Assembly (NCBI GenBank): GCA_937864265.1
Contig: CALMIR010000068.1
Coordinates: forward strand, 1 to 64,000
Direction of reading: 5' to 3'
Source of the DNA: an uncultured Saprospirales bacterium
GTDB lineage: Bacteria; Bacteroidota; Bacteroidia; Chitinophagales; Saprospiraceae
DNA length: 64,000 bases
This document shows, one piece after another, positions 51,392-58,699 of this stretch. The position numbers and the translations under genes were made by a program. The notes beneath the pieces are model-generated. The model was not told where the DNA came from. It saw only the letters and a program-made list of their open reading frames with translations, and made no database searches. How positions within the stretch are numbered: the first letter of the stretch is position 1; every line of letters starts with the position of its first letter.

Positions 51392-52117
51392 ATGACTTTT
51401 GACGTTACGATACCTGTTCTCAACGAGGAAGCGACGCTTGCCGCAAATGTGGGCATCCTGCATCAGTTTCTGAGCGGCCATTTTCCAGATAAAAGCCAAT
51501 GGAAAATAGTCATAGCAGATAATGGCTCTACCGATCGGACGGCTGCTATCGCCGCAGAAATGCAGCAGCGTATTCCGGAGCTGCAATTGGTGAAAGTACC
51601 GGAAAAAGGCGTGGGGCTTGCCCTGAAAACCTCTTGGTCTCAATCGGATGCCGATATAGTAGGGTATATGGATTTGGATTTGGCCACCGATTTGCCCCAT
51701 TTTTTAGAGGCATATCGGGCAATTGCCGAATTGGATTACGACATCGTGTATGCCAGTCGATTACACCCAAAGTCGAAGGTCGTCAACCGACCCTTCAAAA
51801 GAGAAGTGGCATCGAGAGTGTTTAATGCGATGCTAAAGTCCTACCTACAGGTCGGCTTTTCAGACGGTATGTGTGGGTTTAAGTTCCTGAAACGCCAGGT
51901 TTACCCAGAATTGTATCAGGCTGGCGCTCAAAACAATGGCTGGTTTTTTTCCACCGAATTGCTGGTAACCTCAGAGTGGCTGCATAAAAAAATCTATGAG
52001 TTGCCCGTCAAGTGGACAGATGACGTTAGCAGCAGCAAAGTAGAAATATGGCCATTGGCCAAACGCTATATCAAAGCGATGCGTGAATTAAAGCTTAAAA
52101 AACCAAAACATGCCTGA
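51392..52117 (+). CDS. Family 2 glycosyltransferase
   Basis: A 241-residue GT-A enzyme: TIPVLNEEATL, IADNGSTDRT, GVGLALKTSW and the metal motif GYMDLDLATDLPHF. It resembles dolichol-phosphate-mannose/polyprenyl-phosphate synthases. It probably makes a polyprenyl-linked or surface glycan. An in-frame TTG at 51365 is rejected for the ATG. It overlaps the AKR gene by 8 bases. Confidence 0.9.
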   Translation: MTFDVTIPVLNEEATLAANVGILHQFLSGHFPDKSQWKIVIADNGSTDRTAAIAAEMQQRIPELQLVKVPEKGVGLALKTSWSQSDADIVGYMDLDLATDLPHFLEAYRAIAELDYDIVYASRLHPKSKVVNRPFKREVASRVFNAMLKSYLQVGFSDGMCGFKFLKRQVYPELYQAGAQNNGWFFSTELLVTSEWLHKKIYELPVKWTDDVSSSKVEIWPLAKRYIKAMRELKLKKPKHA

Positions 52118-53054
52118 TCAACCTGCTTTAAGAAAAGCTATCGTATTGGGCACCGCCATGTGGGGTTGGACTTTAGACGAAGCTGCCTGTTTTGATATAC
52201 TGGACACCTTTTACGGCTTGGGCTTCCGCCAGATAGATGCGGCCACCAATTATCCCATCAATAAAAAAGCGGAAGATTTCCGAAAGGCAGAAAAAATACT
52301 GGCAGAATGGATCAAGCGTCGCGGGGTTACTGATTTAAGGGTATTTATGAAAGTTGGAAGTGTCAACAATATGCGTAGCCCAGACCACAATTTAACCAAA
52401 AGCTTTTTATTATTGGCGCTGGATCAGTATCAAAATTTGTTGGGCAGCAATCTCGATACAATCATGGTACATTGGGACAATCGGAGTGAGGGAGATGAAA
52501 TCGAGAAAACCTTTGAAGCTTTTGCCCATATGCACCAACTGGGCCTTCAACTGGGTTTGTCCGGCATTCGACACCCGGAAATATACGCAAGCCTAAACAA
52601 CAAATACCAATTTCCTTTTTCTATTCAGTTCAAAAACAATCTGTTGCAATCTGATTACGCTAGGTACGCCGCGTTTCATGGAAATTCAAATTTTTACGCC
52701 TACGGGATCAATGCCGGGGGGCTTAAACTCCCCTCGGAAGGCTATCCGCAAAACAGTACGCTAAGCAGCAGGGGAGGGGAACATCTGGCCGATCACCCCA
52801 TTTTGGGTCAAATTGAAGTCTTGTTAAACATAGTAAATAAGGACAAAGGTCGCCCTGAAATATCCCAGTTTAGTCAGTGTGCTGCGATTTATTCCTGGTA
52901 CAATTCAGGTATCAAGGGAATTTTGCTGGGCGTATCGAATAAAGTACAGTTGTTGAATAATTTGCACTTTTTTAAACAGCTAGAGGAAGTCTCCTATGAA
53001 GACCTATACAGACAGCTTTTGACCTTGGTTGTTAATACCCAAACGGCAGATTAA
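52110..53054 (+). CDS. Aldo/keto reductase
   Basis: A 314-residue TIM-barrel NAD(P)H oxidoreductase. The active-site tetrad can be followed: Asp and Tyr in IDAATNYPI, Lys in VFMKVGS, His in TIMVHWDN. A late segment GILLGVSNKVQLLNN matches the cofactor-binding end. It probably reduces a sugar or keto intermediate; the overlap with the GT2 gene suggests the same pathway. Confidence 0.88.
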   Translation: MPDQPALRKAIVLGTAMWGWTLDEAACFDILDTFYGLGFRQIDAATNYPINKKAEDFRKAEKILAEWIKRRGVTDLRVFMKVGSVNNMRSPDHNLTKSFLLLALDQYQNLLGSNLDTIMVHWDNRSEGDEIEKTFEAFAHMHQLGLQLGLSGIRHPEIYASLNNKYQFPFSIQFKNNLLQSDYARYAAFHGNSNFYAYGINAGGLKLPSEGYPQNSTLSSRGGEHLADHPILGQIEVLLNIVNKDKGRPEISQFSQCAAIYSWYNSGIKGILLGVSNKVQLLNNLHFFKQLEEVSYEDLYRQLLTLVVNTQTAD

Positions 53055-53115
53055 GGCCAAATAGGAAACCTATTCTTTTGAAAATGTATTATATTTACCG
53101 TAGAAACTCGATGTT

Positions 53116-54153
53116 ATGCTGATCGCCAACCCGATATACGATGTGGTATTCAAGTACTTAATGGAAGACGAGAAGGTGGCTCGTCTACTGATCTCAGCCA
53201 TAATAGGTGAGGAGATATTATCATTGGGTTTTCAATCGCAGGAGTTGAGCGGCGAACTGGAGCAAGCGAAAAGGCGCAGAAGCAGCAAAAAAACTAAAAG
53301 TGCTATCTCCGAAAGCACCAACCTAACCGTCTATCGCTTGGATTTTTCAGCTGTGATAAAAACGGACGAGGGGGAGAAGGTCGTCATCATAGAAATACAA
53401 AAAGCCAAGCTCTTGAACGACATCATCCGGTTCAGGCGCTACCTCGGAGCGCAGTATGCAAATGGCAATTATGCTTATTCGACACGAACAGCTAGCGGTA
53501 AAAAAATAAAGGCGGGTTATCCTATTATTGGTATCTGGTTTTTAGGCGAGCGTTTGGACGGCTTCATTGGGATACCTGTTATAGAAATTGCTCGGACTGT
53601 AAGAGACCGAAGGACGGGTGAAGAGCTGTCCGGTAAGGATGTATTTATCGAAGGATTAACCCACAAAGGCTTTATAGTATCCATACCCGATTTGCCAGGA
53701 AAACGCAGAAACGAGCTAGAAACCTTGCTTTCTGTGTTTGATCAAAGTGCCTATACTGATTCCACACATCATTTATTAAATGTTAATGAAGAAGACTTCC
53801 CGGAAAAATTCAGGCCACTGATCCGGCGCTTGCAAAAAGCTGCCAGCGAACCATCGGTAAGACAAAAAATGGATATGGAAGACGATTTTTTATCTGAACT
53901 GCAAACCTATGAAAGAGAACTAGCGGAAGAGAGAAAACAAAAAGAAGAAGAAAGAAAACAAAAAGAAGAAGAAAGAAAACAAAAAGAAGAGGAGAGAAAG
54001 CAAAAAGAAGCTTTTCAGGTTTTGTTAGCCGAATCTTTATTTGCCCAAGGTCTATCTCCAGCAGCGATTGCTGAAAAAACAGGATTAACAATAGAGCAGT
54101 TGACCCAATTGCTGAAAAAGATGAATGACGAGCAGGAAAACATCCGTTCCTAA
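53116..54153 (+). CDS. Rpn-family PD-(D/E)XK nuclease/transposase-like protein
   Basis: A 345-residue protein. The N-terminal ANPIYDVVFKYLMEDE and KVVIIEIQKAKL carry the D, E-x-Q active-site pattern of the Rpn/PDDEXK_2 family, proposed to drive recA-independent recombination. A heptad repeat of ERKQKEE (53929-54009) then forms a charged coiled coil, followed by an HTH-like end (SPAAIAEKTGLTIEQLTQLL). Copies are scattered widely in Bacteroidota. It lies between two genes that otherwise look like a single cluster, as if inserted. Confidence 0.85.
   Translation: MLIANPIYDVVFKYLMEDEKVARLLISAIIGEEILSLGFQSQELSGELEQAKRRRSSKKTKSAISESTNLTVYRLDFSAVIKTDEGEKVVIIEIQKAKLLNDIIRFRRYLGAQYANGNYAYSTRTASGKKIKAGYPIIGIWFLGERLDGFIGIPVIEIARTVRDRRTGEELSGKDVFIEGLTHKGFIVSIPDLPGKRRNELETLLSVFDQSAYTDSTHHLLNVNEEDFPEKFRPLIRRLQKAASEPSVRQKMDMEDDFLSELQTYERELAEERKQKEEERKQKEEERKQKEEERKQKEAFQVLLAESLFAQGLSPAAIAEKTGLTIEQLTQLLKKMNDEQENIRS
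53929..54009 (+). repeat. Four tandem 21-bp repeats inside the Rpn gene
   Basis: The unit encodes ERKQKEE and repeats four times, the last truncated by the start of the next codon. Copies are nearly identical in DNA, so the tract is likely to expand and contract by slippage, changing the length of the coiled coil in heptad steps. Confidence 0.85.
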
Positions 54154-54167
54154 GCCTAACTTGCACG

Positions 54168-55307
54168 ATGAACAAACGCGATCATTTTGATTTTTTAATC
54201 GTAGGCGGGGGGATTTTTGGGGTATATGCTGCTATTTATCTGGCCAAACAGGGGGTTCATTGCTTGCTACTGGAAAAAGAAAATGCGCTGTTTAAAAAAG
54301 CCTCCATTGTCAACCAAGCCCGTCTCCACAGTGGTTATCATTATCCGAGAAGTGTGGCTACCGCTCTGATGTCGGACGAAAATAAAGAGCGATTTACCCA
54401 TGAACACCGCCCATTTATCAATTTCGAGTTTGAGAAATTCTATGCGATTGATAAGTTGGGATCTTTTACAGATAGCCGACAATTTCAACGATTTTGCGAT
54501 TTTTTGCACATCCAATGCGAAGCCATTACGGGGCATCCAGCCTTTAATATGGACAGATTAGAGGCCTTGTTCAAAACGACAGAATATACCTTTGATCCCA
54601 TACTCATCGCCAGGCATTATGAAGCACAATTAAAGGACTATGCGCGTCAAATTCAAGTGCATCTTTTGAGCAAAGTCATTAATGCCCAGGCAGAAGCCAA
54701 TAGCTGGAAAGTACTTATCGAAAATAGTCATGGCGAAAAGCGATACGTACAAGCAGAACAGGTCATCAACGCTACGTATAGCGGAAGCAATGCCGTCAAT
54801 CGTTTGTTTGGGGTGCGAGATATTGATCTGATGCACGAAATAGCGGAAATGGTTTTTGTCAGTGCGCCTAGTATTCAAAATCTTGGACTGACCGTGATGG
54901 ATGGGCAGTTTGGCTCTATCATGCCCTATGGCCTTTCCGGCCTGCATTCCTTATCCTCTGTTGCTTATACCCACCATAAGGTATCTTACGATGCCTTGCC
55001 CACTTTCAATTGCCAGGATCAAAACCCCAGTTGCCGACCAGATTTTACAGGCGTATGCAATGCTTGCCCAGCTCAGCCGCCATCGAATTACCGAAAAATG
55101 CTCAGCCAGATTCGGCTTTATTTTTCCGAACAAGTTGAATTGCATTATTTTAACTCCATGTTTACCATTAAATCCAAATTGAAAGCCAATTATATTGACG
55201 ACGGCAGGCCAACCGAAATATCAATCCTAAGAGAAAATCCCCGATTTTATTGCATATTTGCGGGTAAGATCAACTCCATTTATGAAATTGAAAAAGCCCT
55301 AACCTGA
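54168..55307 (+). CDS. FAD-dependent oxidoreductase (DAO family)
   Basis: A 379-residue enzyme with the FAD motif FLIVGGGIFGVYAAIYLA and the segment NQARLHSGYHYPRS that marks a group of DAO-like oxidoreductases often met in surface-carbohydrate clusters. The substrate is unknown. It starts 14 bases after Rpn and stops one base before arcA. Confidence 0.87.
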   Translation: MNKRDHFDFLIVGGGIFGVYAAIYLAKQGVHCLLLEKENALFKKASIVNQARLHSGYHYPRSVATALMSDENKERFTHEHRPFINFEFEKFYAIDKLGSFTDSRQFQRFCDFLHIQCEAITGHPAFNMDRLEALFKTTEYTFDPILIARHYEAQLKDYARQIQVHLLSKVINAQAEANSWKVLIENSHGEKRYVQAEQVINATYSGSNAVNRLFGVRDIDLMHEIAEMVFVSAPSIQNLGLTVMDGQFGSIMPYGLSGLHSLSSVAYTHHKVSYDALPTFNCQDQNPSCRPDFTGVCNACPAQPPSNYRKMLSQIRLYFSEQVELHYFNSMFTIKSKLKANYIDDGRPTEISILRENPRFYCIFAGKINSIYEIEKALT

Positions 55308-55308
55308 T

Positions 55309-56571
55309 ATGAGTTCCAACATCCACGTTTCTTCTGAGATTGCCCCTTTAAAACGGGTCATTGTACACCGCCCAGATGAAGGCATCTCGCGAATCTCCCC
55401 CAAAAAAGCCGAAGAATTGCTCTTTGATGATATTGTACACCTGCCCCGAATGCAGGAAGAACACGATGTGTTCACACAAGTACTCAAAACCTTTCTCGGC
55501 CAGGAAAACGTACTCGAAACCATTAGCCTGTTGGAAGAGGCTTTGGCCGAAGATGAAGAGGCCAAAATAGAAATGATTGAAAAAATAGTAGATTATGAGG
55601 AATTGCCACTAATGTACCGGGACAAGCTGCTCAATATGCCCCACCCAGAATTGGTTTCCGTTTTGGTGAATGGCTATCTGTCCTCAGAAGACCAATACCT
55701 CTTCGATCCCATCCCCAATTTCATATTCACCAGAGATATTGCTGTAACCGTCAACGATCATATTGTCATTACTAAGCCCAACAAGGAAGCCCGCTTTCGC
55801 GAAAACTTCCTCACCCGCTTCATCATCTGGGCACATCCCATATTCCGAAAGCTGCGCGACGAAGGCCGGATCATCAACTTGAACCGGGTCAATGAATTCC
55901 CACCGTCTTCCAAAGGGGAGCGCATTTCGGTCGAAGGCGGCGATGTTATGATCATCAACTCGGATTATCTGCTCATAGGCTGTAGTGAGCGCACCAATGC
56001 GCACGGCATCCACGCGCTCAAGGAAAGGCTTTTTCAGAAAGGTGTGGTTAAAAATGTAGTCAAAATCAACATCCCCGATGAGCGCAGCTTTATGCACATC
56101 GATACCATTTTTACCCAAATCAACCACAACCATATCGTCGCCTTCAAACCCATCGTCTATGACGGCCTCAGCTCATCCGTAGAAGTATTTTCCAGCAACG
56201 GCGCTAAGCGCAAATACTATACCGTCAAAGAGTTCATCCATTCGGAAATCAACCCCAACATGGAGTTCATCTTCAGTGGCAATGGTGATTCTCCTTACCA
56301 GGAAAGAGAACAATGGACGGATGGTTGCAATCTGGTTGCCCTGCGCCCTGGCCTGGCACTCACCTACGACCGCAATCCGAAAACAGAAGAAGCGTTCCTG
56401 CAAAGGGGGTATCAGGTCATTCATGCCTTTGATTTGTTGAAGGCGGTGGAAAAAGGCAAAATCAACCCGGCTACCCTCGAAAATGCCATCATTACCCTGC
56501 CTTCTAGCGAGCTATCGCGTGCGCGAGGTGGTTCGCATTGTATGACTTGCCCGATAGAGCGGGGTGGCTGA
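55309..56571 (+). CDS. arcA: Arginine deiminase
   Basis: Hydrolyses arginine to citrulline and ammonia. A 420-residue guanidino-modifying enzyme: KRVIVHRPDEGI, FTRDIAV, the substrate motif ISVEGGDVMI, FMHIDTIFT and the catalytic cysteine in GGSHCMTCP (Cys411). The length and order fit ADI rather than the shorter dimethylarginine hydrolases. No arcB or arcC partner is next to it; instead it closes the GT2/AKR/FAD run, so its role may not be energy production. Confidence 0.92.
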   Translation: MSSNIHVSSEIAPLKRVIVHRPDEGISRISPKKAEELLFDDIVHLPRMQEEHDVFTQVLKTFLGQENVLETISLLEEALAEDEEAKIEMIEKIVDYEELPLMYRDKLLNMPHPELVSVLVNGYLSSEDQYLFDPIPNFIFTRDIAVTVNDHIVITKPNKEARFRENFLTRFIIWAHPIFRKLRDEGRIINLNRVNEFPPSSKGERISVEGGDVMIINSDYLLIGCSERTNAHGIHALKERLFQKGVVKNVVKINIPDERSFMHIDTIFTQINHNHIVAFKPIVYDGLSSSVEVFSSNGAKRKYYTVKEFIHSEINPNMEFIFSGNGDSPYQEREQWTDGCNLVALRPGLALTYDRNPKTEEAFLQRGYQVIHAFDLLKAVEKGKINPATLENAIITLPSSELSRARGGSHCMTCPIERGG

Positions 56572-56673
56572 TGCTTGTAACTTTCGTTATAAAAGTCCTT
56601 AAAATATTTTTTTTTCTATTTTTTTCTTATAAATTGCTGCAAGTTTGTAACAAATTAGCTTTCCCACAACATT

Positions 56674-56727
56674 AACAGCCAAGAATAGCCTACCAAAGCT
56701 TTGTGATGGGCAAAAGGGCTGTTTTTT
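56674..56727 (+). terminator. Terminator downstream of arcA
   Basis: A 7-bp stem AACAGCC/GGCTGTT (56674-56680 with 56717-56723) followed by a T run. The large loop contains an inner CAAAGCTTTG palindrome that could extend the fold. It lies in a 250-base gap that otherwise holds only AT-rich sequence and no recognised signal. Confidence 0.5.
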
Positions 56728-56821
56728 CCAAAATTATCGCACAGAGTTAGAGGTTGCTTGCATTGAAGGCGATCAGTGTAAAACGAAAATCCAATTTTTC
56801 AACCCATAAAATGTAAACACG

Positions 56822-58552
56822 ATGTGTAAGCCCCAAATGGTTGTTTTTGTTTTATCTTTTCTGTTTTGTAGTGTCCTGGTTTCGGGGCAAACAATTGAAT
56901 TTTCTACTCAAGGCAGTCAAGTTCTCTTAGAAGGCTCAGAATTTGAACCACTAAAGGGATTTATTTGCGCTCCTGCTGCCAGATGTGAAACACCGCGCCA
57001 TGACTTTTTGTGGATATTCAGCGACGGCACTTTTTTAAACCATCATCCAGATTCTACTGTACTACATAGATATAGAGGGCCAAGCGGAAATACTAATGTA
57101 GTGCAGGCGTTTGTAAGATCAACGGGCCTATATACGGACACAGATGATGATGTTCCAGATCTTTTAGTCGATCCTGGGAGTTCAGACCCCGGCACTTTCC
57201 CGTTATCTCCAAGTGCCAGCCCAAATGACGAAGTTGAACCAGGTAAATATCTAAAGCTACAAAGCAACCACAGTACTTTTATCCCTGAAGATGGTAGTTT
57301 TTTGATTCTCTCCCTTCAAAACCCCACGGATCGATTTTTATCTGGATTTATTTTTTTGTTTTACCAACCTATCATGGAAGAGTCTATTCCGTTGGATTCA
57401 ATTAATGTTCAACTAGAACCATACCTTACTAGAACTGGCAACCGCATTTATCCTAATACTAGCTACGATACATATCTTTTTTACAATGGCTATTTTTCAG
57501 ATGATTTTTTCTTATCAGATGACGATATTCAATTACAAACGCTGCAAAGTATTAACAGCACTGCTTTTAATTTAGGGAATTTTCACAAAAAAGTAAAAAT
57601 TTGGCAATTTGGAAATCTACCTCCTAATACAGAAAAACATATTTTTATTCACACCAAAACTCCCGTTAATTTATTGCAATTAGCTCCTAAAACAAACGTT
57701 GGCGCCTTGCGCCTATTAAGTGCAGTTATGGTTGACACTTCATTCAGTACCATTGATTTGCAAAGCAATAGTGGAGCATTTGGTAGTTCTTCGTTAGCTT
57801 CATTTAGTGAAGAAGACGAACAAAGAATTACAGATATAAGCTTAGATACTTACTTACAGTCACTTTTAAGTAACAGTCAACTGGTTAATATCGATTTGGT
57901 TGATATAGACGAATATACGCCTATAGTGGCAAAATCACATGATCCTAATTACCTATTGTTGGAATCTTGTGCTTGCCCTGCACAGACAGATGGGAAGACC
58001 AGTGTACTCGCTACCGTTCATTTTTCTAATGAAGGTTCAGCATCTACCAGCGATATATCTGTTTCTATAGATTTTCCTGAAGCTTATGACGTAACTGGGC
58101 TGTCGAATTTGATCGACATTTTTCCTAAGCCTGCTGATATGAGTGCCGTACAAGTGAGCCGGGATGGTAATAAAGTCACTTGGGATTTGAATGGATTTCG
58201 ACTCAGACCAGAAAAAGACTTTGGGGTAGGGCATCCAGCTACCTATGGTTATATCAAATTTACCATATTAACAGACGAAACAGATACAGATGCATTACCT
58301 CCTTTACAAGCCTGCATCTTGTTCGATCCCGAAACTTCAGATCCTGTAGATACCGTTTGTACGATTCCTGTTATACCGATCAAGCTATTAGACGTATTGG
58401 TGGATTCCACCTCTTTAGAAATACTAGAATGTGGACAGTGTGCTGCCGACGGGCCATTTACCAATGATGGAAATGGGTTACCCTGGTGGCTGATCTTATT
58501 ATTGATCCTGATACTAGGCACAGCTGCCTTCCTAATATTGACGAATTTATAA
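56822..58552 (+). CDS. AT-rich membrane-anchored PKD/DUF11-like surface protein
   Basis: A 576-residue protein: Sec signal peptide (about 1-22), a PKD-like N-terminal part (FLWIFSDGTFLNHHP with the WxFSDG pattern), beta-rich mid region, then a DUF11/DUF7619-like part (SHDPNYLLLESC, LATVHFSNEGSASTSDISVSIDFP) and a C-terminal transmembrane helix (LPWWLILLLILILGTAAFLIL). There is no T9SS tail, so it is anchored in the membrane rather than exported by T9SS. It is AT-rich compared with arcA (hand count 51 G/C of 180 at 57481-57660). It precedes the CHAT gene on the same strand. Confidence 0.8.
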   Translation: MCKPQMVVFVLSFLFCSVLVSGQTIEFSTQGSQVLLEGSEFEPLKGFICAPAARCETPRHDFLWIFSDGTFLNHHPDSTVLHRYRGPSGNTNVVQAFVRSTGLYTDTDDDVPDLLVDPGSSDPGTFPLSPSASPNDEVEPGKYLKLQSNHSTFIPEDGSFLILSLQNPTDRFLSGFIFLFYQPIMEESIPLDSINVQLEPYLTRTGNRIYPNTSYDTYLFYNGYFSDDFFLSDDDIQLQTLQSINSTAFNLGNFHKKVKIWQFGNLPPNTEKHIFIHTKTPVNLLQLAPKTNVGALRLLSAVMVDTSFSTIDLQSNSGAFGSSSLASFSEEDEQRITDISLDTYLQSLLSNSQLVNIDLVDIDEYTPIVAKSHDPNYLLLESCACPAQTDGKTSVLATVHFSNEGSASTSDISVSIDFPEAYDVTGLSNLIDIFPKPADMSAVQVSRDGNKVTWDLNGFRLRPEKDFGVGHPATYGYIKFTILTDETDTDALPPLQACILFDPETSDPVDTVCTIPVIPIKLLDVLVDSTSLEILECGQCAADGPFTNDGNGLPWWLILLLILILGTAAFLILTNL

Positions 58553-58563
58553 GTATTTCCTCC

Positions 58564-58601
58564 ATTCAAGGTCTGTTATAAATCAATAACAGGCCTTGAG
58601 T
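58564..58601 (+). other. Hairpin between the PKD-like and CHAT genes
   Basis: A 16-bp stem with two G-U pairs (58564-58579 with 58586-58601) and a 6-base loop, right after the stop at 58552. There is no T run, so it could be a partial terminator or RNA stabiliser that sets different levels for the two genes. Confidence 0.55.
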
Positions 58602-58699
58602 GGGACAAGGAACTTATTTTGAATCATTTGGGTTGATCCATACTACGGTTCTATGTCATTTCGTTTTTTGAGCTGTAAATTCCCTTAAAACCTTTATCC

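Noticed and set aside
53929..54009. Possible CRISPR repeats
   Set aside because: The repeats are contiguous, coding and without spacers; they encode a heptad coiled coil.
55684..56133. A 149-codon frame antisense to arcA
   Set aside because: It mirrors the arcA frame, which has all catalytic motifs; nothing in the antisense translation was recognisable.
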